Below the pieces are notes generated by a model. That model saw only the letters and a program-made list of their open reading frames with translations. It made no database searches and was not told the DNA's origin. From Owenia fusiformis (taxonomy: Eukaryota > Annelida > Polychaeta > Sabellida > Oweniidae), in assembly GCA_903813345.2 (NCBI GenBank), contig CAIIXF020000005.1, forward strand, positions 33,483,375 through 33,547,374: 64,000 nt of DNA. Reading direction: 5' to 3'. Shown here in pieces: positions 32,401 through 47,400 of the stretch (position 1 is its first letter; each line of letters starts with the position of its first letter). A program made the translations under genes and the position numbers.

Positions 32401-35400
32401 CACCAGTGTATATTTAATTACATATTTTTCCCTTTATTTAACAATGCATTTTTGTTTGGCAAACAAAAATTGTAGACCTTTCTTTTATGGGGAAATAACA
32501 TTGGGAAATTTTATTTCCACTTTCTCAGTATTCAAAACACAGGGTATTCAAAACACAGGGTATTCAAAACACAGGGTATGAAGTTACTTACCTAGAGCAG
32601 TTTTCACAGGGGAATTCATATGTAAGAGTAAATGTGGGGTCGTCATTCCCATAGTAATACTGGGCTTGCTTCTTTATGCAGCTCTTATTCTTAGGCTCTT
32701 CTTCAGCATATACTGAAACAATGCACACATGTTTAGGCAAAATGTCTGAATAACACTAAGTAAGCTATCCTTTAATAGATCAAAACTGATGAAATACACA
32801 AAGGGGTGAACTGGGTGTTATGGATATAAATGTCATCTTTTAACTTTACATAACCCAGTTGCTAAAATGTACTTACCAAAATCATCACTTTCAGCCATGA
32901 ACATACTGAAACAAATACAATCAGTTTAAATAACGTCATAAAAAATAATCATAGAGAATATAGTCATACAAAGCTTAAAATCCATTCAGGCAATAAATAT
33001 GACAAAAATGTCACTATAATAATTAATAACAAATAGTAATAAAAAAGACTACTAAATAACTCATAAAATACTTGAATGCCAGTTCTTTAAACTTTAAATC
33101 TGCATTCAATATGCCTTTACCTTATGCCTGGGTCACATTTGCTACGATCCATCAGTCGGCGCCTGCCCGATTGGGCGCCGTAGTGAAAATCGGAGCAAAT
33201 GTGACCAAGGCATTAGATGTACATGCACTTTCAAACTACTTACTTGAAAATATTGTAGTTCATGTATGCCCTGAAATGAAAAGGTTTGATAAAGTTATTG
33301 TATCCATGTGTATCATGGTATCATAAGCATACAATATTACAGTATTTACGAATCTGGGATTTTAGATGTGGAAAGTTATCACTTGAGAATTGAGTTTATT
33401 TCAGTGCAAAATCTTGCAAGGAGTGAACAACACATAATTTTTCTATTTTTCTTTCAAGTTTATATCATCTTATTTGTGCTGCATTTCATAATTACTGTAC
33501 ATGTACAATGCAAAGATTTCACACAGATGGTATTCGTCAGTCACAAATGAATGTAAATCTACAAGGTAATAAGTGCCAGAATCCATCAGCAACCAAGAAT
33601 GTTAAAATCACTGAACAAGCACAAAAAATGAAGGCTGGACAGTGAACACTCACCATGATGCTGCAGTTGACCACCATTTAAATGTTAACATTTCAGCAAT
33701 TGGTAGAGTTGGCTGAAAAATACAAAGTGACATATGGTATGAAAACTTAAATACATATAATTGAAATAGCAGTTGTACTTACTCTGTTAATTCTATATTG
33801 CATTCTTAGTTCTTACCATACAATTCTATATAATAACTATAATGATCATAATACAATCTATTTTATTGTTCGAAACTCAGTCAAGATATTTACAATAAAA
33901 ATTCTGTCTACTCACAATGAATATGCTGTCTACTTACAATGAAAATGCTGTCTACTTACAATGAATATGCTGTTTACTTACAATGAAAATGCTGTCTACT
34001 TACAATGAAAATGCTCCTAAATCCTGCACTTGTAAAGCCGTCGTCTTCAGGACAGGAAGCCTGGAAGTCAAACTCTTCAATACGCTTGTAGACTGTAGTG
34101 TTAAATAGAATGTTCATGAGGCTTGGGTCCACATAGCCAAGAAACCTGCCAACCTACATGTAGAAACATAGATATGAATAAGTCTCCTCTGTACATGTTT
34201 ATTACAAATATGTAGACAGACAGACACATCTGGTATGACAATATGCCCTAATCTTGGATAGTGAGGACAAAAGAAACGTCACTATAGCTACAGAGATAAA
34301 CAAGGCATTGACATGCAAAATGTCACCACCATTTGTTACAGACGCCAATCGCCAACTGCCGATTGCAAACCACTGTATCAAAGGAGACCATAACAGTATG
34401 TCACTACTTTTTGGTGGTGACATAAAAATCATCATTCCAGCTATGACGAACAAAATGATTCATTTCTACTTACATCTTTTTTGTTCTGATTCGTTGAAAT
34501 GATGAATCCTCCATCATCGAGTATGAAGCATAGTGAATCCGCATATTCCCCGCCACGACATGCAACCATATTCTCAAAGTCTGCCAGGAACTCTGCTAAC
34601 TCAATATCTGTCCCTATCACTGAAATAATTGAAATGTGTGACAATGAAAAAAAAGATGTCATAAAACAAGACTAGATATAAATTAAAAATCTGTTACAAT
34701 TTGAGGTATAGAAAGGGTGTCAAACATTAATATATTTTATGCGAATGTAATTAACAATGTAGGGATGATTTTTTCAATGAACTCATAACCTTAACTTCTA
34801 CTGACTTCTACTAAGCTTCTACTGACTTCTACTAAGCTTCTACTGACTTCAATTAATAAGTTGTAGAAAACAACTTTTCACTTGAAATAAAGGAAATGGT
34901 TGTGAAATAATTTGTTAGAGATACAAACTGCCAAGCTCTGGTGACAAAAAGCAGTGGGTACAACAACATGTCACCTCTTCTCGGTGGGGATATTACATCA
35001 AAGAAATCAAAAAAACAATCTGAAAATAAGTTAAATCTAAGTGGACATACCTGCGGGATAATAGGTATCTGGACTTGTGATCTTTATAGACTTGTACATT
35101 GTGATTAATGGCATTGTGGTGTTTTCAGAGTCATCATCTGAAACATGAAGTACATGGAATGACAATTACCAAATACAGGTGCATGTTTATGTGTGTGACA
35201 TTATGACTACTTGTAGATGAGTATAGTCCCTCAAGCCACAGTCACATTTGCTTTACAGCAGCTAGATGGTGGCTGTATCTTCACAAAATCGATATAGAAA
35301 ATCTACATCGTACTCTTTTTTCCTATATTTTATGCTGTGTATTTCTCGAGATATTGGGAAGCAACGGCCACTGTACGGTGACATAGATCAAATGTGACTG

Positions 35401-38400
35401 AGGCATTATTATAAGTCTACCCTGTTTTTCAGTTAAATTATCATGCATTTCGATAAAATGGTAGTAAACATAACATAAGTAGCAATACAGAATGTAACTT
35501 TAACAAGGAATTAACAGCATTTTCTTGCTTGCCATTGAAGCACTCTCCAAATTACTGAAGCATATTCTCAGAAAATCTCCGAGACATGTGAAGCAGAACA
35601 AAACCACATCAATTGCATGGTTTAAATACATAGCTGTTTTGTTTACGACTCACTGATATATCCCATATTCTGAATATTGCTTCAATATATCTAAAATACT
35701 CCTACATTGCAGCAGTAATAAAGCTTAAATTAAAAAGTTCTTCAGAATTTCATGTTATTACATTCAGATAGATTTTACATGTATATGCAATGCATTATAT
35801 TTTTGAGATATTGAAGAAATAATCAGCTATAATAATTACGACAAATAGATCCTTATTAAATGCTGCCATCTATTTATAGTCCACCCACTCTTAGTACATT
35901 ATCAAATGTTAACAAATTATCTGAAATATGTTCATTATTTTTAAGAGATAGATAGCTTGTTATTTTTGAGAGCGTGTTATAATTTATAGTATACTAGCAT
36001 GCTACCCTTTTTCATTGAATATTGTTAAATGTTACAATGTTGGGTGCTACATAAGAAATGGCACACATGTAGAAGGTGGTGGGGTGGGACTTTCTAAAAC
36101 TTATTTTTTGTTTATAAGATATGGGCATGTCGGAAACATAGCTTGGGAAATGAGATGATCTAACTGTCATATTCAATAGGTCAAATGTCTCTCAGGAGCT
36201 ATGCTCGACTTTCGGCTACATGCAGTCAAAATAGGAGATGGGAAAATCTGGAGAGTGGATGGGCTGGCTGAGGAGAGGGGTAACCTGTATCTACACCTTT
36301 AAACCTAACATTGAAGGTTTATTGGTTTATCCATTGATGATTATAGAGAGGTTTAGTGGTTTTGTGTTAAAAGATAAAATATTACACAAACACATATCTT
36401 ATAAATTTCCACACATATACTAGTATTAGAATGTTTACCAGTATGTTATGTTAGGATGTTATGGTATGAGAAGAGGTGTTAGGTGTGAATCAAGGGGATA
36501 CCTTACCAACATATGTATAATGCATGTATGATGTGTTGCCAGTGAAATTAAATTCCACCCATGGTGCCGCTGTACATAGTAATAACAATGAAACAAAATT
36601 AATATCTTACATAAAATTCAATGATTGGGAGTTATTGAGTAAATAAACATACATGGAAATTCCTGGTACTTTGAACATTTTCTTGAGTGAAATATTTATA
36701 TGAATTGACTGATTTACACAAAATTCAAACATGCATGAATTTGAAAGTGTAGCAAAGACTCGGAACGACACAAGAGTTTTATAATATTGTTTGGTCTTAT
36801 CATTCCATGTTATATCCTAAATTCTAATAAAAAGTCCAACAGTTCTGATTTTTATACAAGATAGTCCTTAATTTTTTATCTGGCAAAATAGTTGAATAGT
36901 TAAACATATTTAATAAATAAATCAATTCTTTTTTCAGATAAAATTAGGATTGTGACGGAATTTGCACGAATAAGATTGCATCCAAGTTGTTACACTCTCT
37001 AGTCTTTGCTGCAACTTTAAATTGCCACATTTCAAATTGAAATATATATAAATAAATTACAATATATGGAAACAAAATCCTACTCTAAAAATAAATAAAG
37101 AACAACTACAAACAACGAAAGTGCTTGTTAACTTGAACGCTTCAACATAAACAAATCAAAACACGTATTACTGTACATCAATATCAAATGCATATATTTT
37201 TCAAATACTTCATCTGAAATAAAAAAAATAAGTCTTTTAAGAATCTCCTAACATATAATACAAAATTAAAGCCATACACATCAGTGTTCTCTTGCAATCA
37301 ATATAAAAACCAATTATTCATTCTTACCTGTTTTATATGGTGCTATGAATATAAAGTTATCAGTGTCATAAGCTCGCTTGTACTCGGAGAACTTCCAGGT
37401 ATCCAGCATAGCCTCACTAACTTGCATACTGCCGTTGTTATCCTTGGGAAACATCCTGGTCAGACCACCCGCTGTTCCTATAAAGCTGCGATTGATCCTG
37501 CAATAAGAGAAATCAGAAGCTTGGATGCATCATATGAATAAACATATTCAGCTCAGAAAAAATGTGTTAAGCATTCTCTGGTACAATACAGAATTTCAAT
37601 GAACATTAGCACAAACTACCATAATCTCACGGCTGTTTGATATTATTTCAGATTTTCCCCAAGTCTACTATTTCAAAGGTGAACTCTAACTTACATAGCA
37701 GCATTACTCTCCCACCAGCTGTCCATGTTCTTTGTTACCTCAGCATCCCAGAACAAATGCTGCAATAGGGCATCATCACCTACAAACACAATCATGGATT
37801 AGACACTGCATTCAGGGGAGCGAGGGCTGAGGGGGCAGCCCCTGGCCAGAAACAAACAATTTTTTCTTTCAAAATCATGCAGTTTTTCACCATTCTGAGC
37901 ACTTTTTGCATGATTTTTCAGCCAAAACTGCCAAAAATCTACCCCCTTGGTAAAACCGCTCCCTCCCTGGTAAAAGCTGGACTATATTTCACGCTTTTCG
38001 CGAGTTTTGGAAAAGAGAAATAAGAAGAAAGATTAATAATGTTTTATACAAATTCATCTGGAATTTAAAACCGCATTATCGTGGAGGTGAACGGATCAAA
38101 AGAAAAATACTAAGACAAAGCATTGAAAATGGTGGGTTAAATATGGTTGACATTTTTTCTGTGCAAAGTGCTGCACTATTGGTCTGGGTATCACGTATAA
38201 AAAATGTTAAAAATTATAAGTCAAGCTGGAAGCATATGTTCCTTTGCTTTATAAAAAGAATGGGACATGTAGATATATTTGACTACAATATAAAATATGC
38301 AGAGTTGAAACCAAAATTAAAACAGGATGAAATGCCATCATTTTATGTTGAACTTGTTAAACAATGGTTAGCACCCTATGCAGACAGAGCCTGTGGGAAA

Positions 38401-41400
38401 TATTGGGTGCGGCGCAAATGAGCGGAGGGTGCGGAGCTAACGGTCATTTTTGAATTTAAAATTGGGATATTTCTGAAACTAAGCCGTTTTGGGACTTCAA
38501 ATATACCAAGATATGTGTATTTGACACCAAATATCAATAAAATTGTGAAAATAGTAGTGCAATTCATTTTATAGCGACGCAGTATGCCTTAAACATTTCC
38601 CAGACCTATATATTTTGGGACTATCCTTTTAATACTGCGTCCCCAGCATTCATAAAAAATGGTGTTCAAGATACACTACCCATGCAAATTATTTTTGCAT
38701 CTTGGAAGCCAGGCAGTATCTGTGTGATTTTATAAAAATTCGGAAATGTTCTTCAGATATGAGCCCCTGTAAATATTAGGTGCGGAGCTACGTTTATGGA
38801 GCTGCTCCGCACCCAATATTTAGAGGGGGCTCATATCTGAAAAAATTTCCGAATTTTTATAAAATCACACAGATACTGCCTGGCTTCCAAGATGCAAAAA
38901 TAATTTGTATAGATAGTGCACCTTGAACACCATTTTTTATGAATGCTGGGGACTCAGTATTAAAAGGATAATTTCAAAATATAGGTCTGGGAAAGGTTTA
39001 AGGCACACTGCGTCGCTATAGAATGAATTGCGCTACTATTTTCACAATTGTATTGATATTTGGTCGGTCAAATACACATATCTTGGTATATTTGAAGTCC
39101 CAAAACGGCTAAGTTTCAGAAATATCCCAAATTTAAATTAAAAAATAACCGTTAGCTCCGCACCCTCCGCTCATTTGCTCCGCACCCAATATTTCCCACA
39201 GGCTCTGTCTGCATAGGGTGGTTAGACAATAAAGATTTACATAATGAATTAAACAATGATGATATATTATGGAATAACCACAGTTTGAGATATGGTAGAA
39301 AGGTTATATATTTTGAAGAATGGGTTGAAAGGGGTATAAAGAAACTTAGACAGATTATTGATGAAAATGATAAAATAAAGGAGTTTGAGGAAATTTTAAA
39401 TATCATAGGCCCTAGACCAGAGTTTAGAATGCAATATAATTTGTTAAAATCTTTATTGTATAATAAAACCATTGTTCACAAAAGCAATGAAAATATGTAT
39501 AATAATATTGTTATAGCAACAGCAAAATTAAAAGACTATAAAAATATAATAATAAAAAATCAAACAGAACTACCTAATATTCCTGAAAAATGGAGGGAAG
39601 AGGGTGACATAGATATGAAATTGATATTTAGAACAGTTCAATGTCTGAAGGAGCCAAGACTTAGGTCCCTTTATTATAAGATAATTAATAAAATATACCC
39701 AACAAATGAACTACTGTATAAGATGAAAATGAAAGATGATAATGAATGTGAAAAATGTAAATTAAGAGACACATACAAGCATTTCTTTGTTGAGTGTCCA
39801 CATATTAAACAGGTTTGGGAATTAGTGAAAAAATATTGTCAAGATAAATTTAACAAAAATATTGATCTGAGTCCAACAGAAAAATTGATAGGGACAAAGG
39901 ATCAAAAAATTAATGTAGTTATATCAGTGGCACATAATGTTATAAGCAAATACAAAAAGGGAAACCATCCAAATTTGGAGTTTTTATTTAACTTTGAAAT
40001 ATTGATTAGAAAAATGTAAGTGTTACACAACCTGTTGCTGTTGCTAGTATTGTATTATGTTATTTGTATACTTGTATCTTGCATTAGGAAATAAAAAAAA
40101 ATTATTAAAAAAAAAGAAGAAAGATTGTTACTACTGTATTAAAATAAAATGAATATTTAACGAAATGGCTTAATAAGAAGCCAAAATCATCAGGCAAAGG
40201 AACAACCATGGCAGATATTGAAGTCGAAAGAGTGATCTTGTATGACAAATCTGCAAAAATTAATAGCCGCAAAATTTCGAAAACTGAAAATTAGCAAAAT
40301 TTTGTAGCCGCAAAATTTCAAAATGCCAAAAATGTGAAATATAATTTCGTCAAGTATTAGTGGGAGTACAAAATTTAATGCAAACTGTTGCAGTCCAGAA
40401 TACACTACTTACATTTCTCATACTCATTCTCCAGAGTGTTGAAGAAATCCTCCATGGGTGTGGATATATTGCTCACTACACTGATATTGCTGCAGAAGTC
40501 CCAGTTGGCGAAGTAGATATCAGATATCTCAGACGCTTGCAAATAACTTAAACCTAGAAATATACCATACATCAGATAACTCCTGCAGTAATTTAAACCT
40601 GGAAATATATATGTACTCTCTCCAGATCTCCAGCTTTTCAAGTAAAACAATATAAATATTTGAGGTCATTTAGTGATTGTATAAACTCAATTTGCATCAA
40701 TCACTACCTTTCATGAATCTCCAGACAGTCAATTTAAAATTAAGAAAATTCATTAGTGATATTTCATCAAATCTATCCAAACTAGTATTTGAGAAAGTCA
40801 AATCTAGTCCGAAATCCTACCATAGCACCCCAATGTGGGTTGCATGACCTCTTCTATCTCCTATAGAGCACTAAATATCTCACAAGCTTTAATTGGACTA
40901 TGATAACTCAGAACTAATTATGCATACACCTACCAAGCTTCGTGTGACTGATGGGGAAGGACTGAGATGTAGGGGTCATATACAGTGAATATCTCTTTAT
41001 ATCTTGTTGAAGGTTAAGTCATGCAAGTCAACACTACTATTGGCATGGAAGGTCAATGTAAAGATAAAATGAGTCTAGAAATAGTATTTTCAATCACTAT
41101 CTATTTAGTATGTGTACTAAAAATAGGAATATTATTTCAAAACAAAAATCAGATTAATTTCAGAAATTTATTTGTACAATTACAACAAATGAAGAATGCA
41201 AGACACTCGTTGCTACATTTACAGATACTAGTAAAGTTCCATTTAACAGCAAAAATATATAGAACTACATTTTGCAATTCCTTTTTTCTTAACAGATTAA
41301 ATACAAGTAAAAGACTGCAAGAGTCTTAATAAATTGAAACAGCAGGTAATTTAAACAATATGAGGCTCATCGGTCGATTGACCTTCAATTTGTTTGCATA

Positions 41401-44400
41401 ATTTCCCAAACAATTCATACATGTATTTACAACTCTCATTGATATCTCTCAATAAAAATTTCCATTATGTACAAAGTAAAATGATAACATGGACAATAAT
41501 AGTAGAACCTATTTACTATATACTCCATTACTACTTTTTCAAACATGATAATTGATTGATTTGAAGGACTGGTTATCATAAATCAAATGCAGAGATCTGA
41601 TTGGCCAAGCAAGACACACAAAGTAAGCTCAATACTGCCAAATTCACACATTCTCAATTATCTTTAAGTCAAATAATTGTTTAAGATCTAAACAGTTCAG
41701 TATAGGCAATATATTCCATTTATCAAATTCAGTTCTTTTTAAGCATGTCTTCAAATGTTTATTCTTCATATTCCTCCCCGTCGCACTTTCATAGTTGTAG
41801 CTTTTAATGACTTCCCTGCATTTTCTGTAATTGGTCGCCATGGGATTCCCTTCTGCTCTGAGATATAGTCTCCATCAAAGCTGTACTTGGAATTCAGACG
41901 GGCGTAGGAACATCCCTTATGCCACCATCCCCCTGATTTAAGCCAAGCTACGCAATGTTCGAAACTTACAGCATCGTTATCCCGATCAGCTGTACTAAAC
42001 TCTTGGCCATTAAGGATTGCTCCAGTGTTTCCACCTACAACAATGTTGATACTATCAGTGGTCGTGCCATACATATAGGGCCCAATAGACAATCTGTAGT
42101 TATCGCTCTCTGCATTGATGGAGAATGATTCATACAAGGCATCAAACCACACACCGTAATAGTCCTGGAGGTCGAACTTGATCTCATATGATCCACTGGT
42201 TGTTAATGTATGGATGTTATCATTACCGAGCCAATATTCGCCATTCAGGTCCCCGAATCCATTCTTATAAGCTTGCCAAAGTTTATCATAAAATGACACG
42301 GTGCCATCAAAACGTTTCTGGATCACTGTCCAACCACCATCAGACATATCACAGTAGACCTCGAAAGCGGGCAGGTTTGGATCTGGTTGTATGGAATACA
42401 CACCATCTGATGTATAACAACCATGCAAAAGCAGATCTGAGCAGTCTCGTTTAATTGTATAATCACACACAACTTCGCTGTGTATCCATCCCGGAGCGAA
42501 AAGTCCTGTAGCGGGCAGATTATTTGCATCAATCATCTCACAGTTCTCATTCAGCTTATGATAATTGATAGCCCCACAATTTGCCGTCATTTCACATTTC
42601 ATCATACAAAGTTGTTTTGTGCCTATGTCACCTAAAAGTTCCATCACAGGTGCGTTCAGTTTCAGATCAGACTCGATGTTATGCAGCTTAGAGGAGATTA
42701 TCTTTATCCCGACTACTTCAGGAATAAAGATACCTATGAAGAAATGAACCCCTAGAATGTAGCTCATCAACATTCTGAATCAAATCAAATGTCTTGTTCA
42801 AAACCAAACCGTCTACTAATAGTCACACTTGAGGAAAGTTTTTTGATGATGACGTCTAATGTGATCAATTATTTGACATGTGATCATGTTTGATGTTAAA
42901 GTTGAAAGAAATCTATACTAATATTTGTATTTGTTTCTTGACACAAATATAGGAGCATCAGTCATTGATTAAGCTGAAAACTCAGGAAATCACTTCAAGA
43001 TATTCCCTTGAAAATATACAAATAGTTTATTCTACTTGATTTGAATATTCGGCCTATGCATCTCTTGGGCTTTGCGAAATAATGTCCAAAAGTAATAATG
43101 ATATACTTCTTTAATTATTTATAGCATTATTTCCTTAATTTGAAGAAAGGATACTTATAAAACTGAAGTATAGGAAATATTTATGCTTTTCAAAATGGAG
43201 GCCGAAGTATCTACAGGGTGGGCAAAAAATGTCTATATGTTAAGTTTTTTAATAATCCATTGATTTTAAAAATATTTTCACTGGAGATTAGACAAATGAT
43301 TCCAAAATGGCATTTACTATATCTTTTGAGAATTTGGATAAGAAATGTTTTGAAATAGACAGTAGGAGTGTGAATGTAAGGTATTATTTTATTTGGATAT
43401 CTTAGACAATCTACGAGAGGGACACATCATATATATATTTCTGTTAAAAACATTGCAAGTATGTTAACCAACATAGCACCAATAAAATTGGAAGAAAATG
43501 GAAATGAGGTTATTTCAGGGAGATTAGTTATGGTAGTACTTTAATCCAAATCACATTGACAGAGCAACGGATCATTGATTGGGACTAAATCAGGTTGATT
43601 GAACAAGAATGAGAACATCAAGCATAATTGATGAATATATCAAGTGAAAATCCATTTAATGAGTTTCTAGTCATGTATCTTATAATTCAATAAACGGATA
43701 CAAGAATTCGAATCTGGAAAAACATGTTACTTCTACTACCTTATTTTCTCTGTAAATATCACTCATGGATCATATATCAAGTACATGTACCATTACCAAA
43801 ATATCAAGAATCGTGTAAAGCATCCTACATGATAATTATATATCATATATATATCATGAACCATGAAAAATCTGTGTGTAAATAATTTATCCAAGTAAAA
43901 TTGAATTTTTGAATAAAAATGCAATTAACTTTGATCACTCTTTAAAAAATGCATCTTTGCAGAATTCAAAAATAGGACCCACGGTCCTGTGCTCACACAG
44001 TTTGGACTTTCAAACAAAAATATTGATTTGGATTTTGTAGTCTCGAACTTTGAGAAACTTAGACAGCACAGTTGTGTGACCTAGTTTGATGACCTTTGAC
44101 CTTGAAAATTTTACTTATTTAGAGCTCAGTAAGGTCTTTTGTGATTAAGCTGACCAGAATTTACATCCAAAAATCAATTTGAAAAATCAACTTTTTTGAC
44201 CTTTCAAAGGTCACTGAAGGTCAAGTAAAGGTCAAATCCTAAAACTAATGTCAGATTTGAACTCCTGGTAACTTGTAGATGATTTTCAAAAATTTGGTCA
44301 AATTGAAGCAGGTTGAAAAATAACTCATTTTTACTGTTTTTTGACGTCAAATATCTCAAAAACAGTAAAAATTTGATGCTGACAGTCCTACTTTTTGTCA

Positions 44401-47400
44401 AATTTTATAGAGTAAACACCAAAAACTGTAATTCCAAGAGCTTTGAAATCTTCAGAGGACATTAGTTGCATATACAGCAACTACTGCAAGTTATTTGAAA
44501 GTTCTACTTCAACAAAGTGTCTAGTATTTACAGAAAATGGCGTCAAAATCAGCAATTTCTCGGAAACCGGGCGAACTTGGGAAATGGCGATGATAGGTCA
44601 AATAGGCATTATGGATATGCATAAAATGACTGTAGATATGACTCAAACCAAATAGCAGTTTAAATTTGTGCGGCCAATGTTGACGGACGGACGGACCAAC
44701 GGACGGACGGACCAATGGACGGAGGGACGCCTGGTCGATCCCAAAGGCTCACTGTGTGAGCCAAAAACAAGCTATGTTGGAAGTTTTTTGAAAAAGTTGC
44801 ATTTATGAGTACACATATTTCTCATATATGGTTAATGTAGGGGAGGGGGATTGAGACAGTGTTGCAACAGTTATGCCAAATTTGGTAACTACAGTGTCAG
44901 AGTTACAGCAATCTTAAGGTCATTGGTCATGTTTTGCACAGGATGAACTGTGAAGATTTTAAATCTTGATGACTAATTTACTCAAAATGGACCCTGAGTG
45001 TACACACGGAAACAGAACATTGGTGAATTATAACTACAATGAGAAATTTTGATACCTTACCTTGTGTGGATGTGATAGGTGAGGGGGTGATGTAGTGACT
45101 GGCCCAGGAAGGGACTACCAATCCAAGACTGAATGTACTATTCTCTATAGGGGCGTAGTAGTATTGACGATTCTCAACAGACACATAGCGCTACAACATA
45201 CAGGATGATAAATCTGTTTTTCATACAAAAAATATTTTTTGGAACTATAATTTCCAAAATCATGAAATGGGCTCTTGAAATCCTGGTTTCAAGTTGTTCT
45301 TTTTCATCAAAGGTTTAAAATAGCTTCACGCATGCCACATGTATATGGGGCTGTTTCAAATCATCTTACAAGATGTTTAAGATCCTGACTAAACCTCAGT
45401 ATAAAATAAAAATATCATTATTTTCTTAGGTTGCCCAACAATGCCATATTCAAACTAAAATCAATTCATGGTTCACTATCATTCCAATATTTCAGGGTTT
45501 AACTGTATTTTATCAAACTTCGAGTTCCATTTGTAATAAACAGCTTTATTACATTTTATTCCAGAAACAAACATTCTGTATCAATTATATGGTAATGCAG
45601 TTGTACCTGGCTTGGTATCTCTACCAAAGTATCTAAAGTTGCACTCCCAGTCTCCTGGTCAATCATCTTCCTACGCATCTATACAAACATAATGTTTGAT
45701 CAATTATTATCAAATTAATAATAATAGTACAATTGATATGCAAGTATGGGTTGCATTAATGTTGTAAAACTTGTACTTTTAAGAAAAAAGCATCATTCAT
45801 TTGATATACAGGGTGATACAAAAATAACTTCAGTTTTGATTTTAGGTGTACTCTCAAATTTTATTGTGTAAACGGTGTTTAATGCATGAAACAGTGATAT
45901 ACACTGTACATTTATAGCATCGAAAAGACATGTTCTTGAAAAAAAATGTCCAAAATCATCATTATTTCAAAATTAGAGGCTCAGGTTTTTATTTCACCTG
46001 TATATTAGAGACAAACAGTGCATTTCAAATATTTAGCAATTGCAGGGAGTCAATGACCATCCATATTTTTACAATTAATGAAGTCATCTTTGTCAATAAA
46101 TCAATCATATCCTCTTGTTAACACATTATAAGCTCTCAGATTCCAAACAAAATTCAATATTGAATTAATTAGTCTCAATATATCGAGTTCTTCAATGTTT
46201 AGATAAAACATGTAAATAAATATAAACAGTAGATCTTGCAAAAAATATTTTAGTTTAACAATAATGCTTCTTCCAAGTTATTCAGTGTTTAATTTGAATT
46301 TTAGAAGAAAATTTTTCTCACAGCATCTTTTTCCTCAGAGTCATACTCCACTTCTAAGAGATCCATATTGGGAGGGTCCTCCAGCCAGCCATTCTGTAAA
46401 AAGAGCATATTTATTAATCTTAACATAACTAGTTTTGTCTGGTTTCAGTGAATGTCCCAATAACTACCTCATAATGGTTGTAAAAAATTCACAAGCAGCG
46501 ATAATCTAGGAAGACTAAACAAATGTAGAAACACGATTAGTCAAATTATTCTTATTATCAAAATATATAACAAGACACTCCTACACAAATACGTGCTTCT
46601 TACATTTAATGTCACGAGTAACCTTGCAAGGATCATGTTTGCGTAGTACCTTCACTCGAAGGTTAAGGCAACAAAATTGGTCATGTACATGTATTGATAA
46701 ATTTGAGGGTAATTGAACCTAAAATAAAAACTCTTTTTTTATGTTATTCAAGGTCAATGTGATTGTCATCAGCAAGGACAAATGTCAAACTGATGAGCCA
46801 AATTTAGAATATTTTTAAAAGTACATGTATCATGCTTTGAAGTCAAATCCTGAGGTTACAATGTCCAACAAAAGGACAAATTAAATTTTTTTTATTATAT
46901 ATTTGAAAATATGATCAAAGTCATGCAAGATCAAGTTTGAGAGATAAAAGTGACATTAATATGAATGCAAAAAATAAAACAAGACACAGAGTGAACAGGA
47001 TCGCACCCTTGAATAGAATACAGTTTTCGGAACAGAAATTCAGAATGACCATCCTAACATTTTTCCCAAAAACTCATCAGTTCTAAAATTTTCAGATGAA
47101 TCCACGAAATGGTTGGCTGGAAACCTGTAGATAAGCCTCGAAAGATACGATTTTAGGACGGGAAATCCAAAATGGCCACCTTAGCATTTACCCAGGCCCA
47201 AAAACTATATCCAGTTCTAAACTTTCATACGTAAACATCGCTGAAAATTTCAGATGAATCCATGAAACTGTTTGGCTAGAAACCTATAGACAAGCATCAA
47301 CAAACAAGATTTCAGTTTGGCTGGAAACCTGTAGACAAGCCTTGACAGACAAGACTAACGGGAAATGGCCACTAAACAGAATGCCCAAAATCTAATCAGT

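Noticed and set aside
32143-32581. Open frames of 86 and 125 residues on opposite strands
   Set aside because: They lie in the arm of a palindromic element, so the same sequence is read in both directions; no homology.
33072-33550. Plus-strand open frames of 80-84 residues
   Set aside because: They overlap a mini-MITE and minus-strand exons of the channel gene and show no family resemblance.
39285-40019. Host gene of 244 residues
   Set aside because: The Cys-His knuckle, A-rich tail and 13-bp target duplication show that it is the end of a non-LTR retrotransposon.
41766-42773. Fibrinogen domain as an exon of the alpha-2/delta gene
   Set aside because: It has its own signal peptide and stop, no splice sites fit its ends, and the flanking alpha-2/delta exons join in phase without it.
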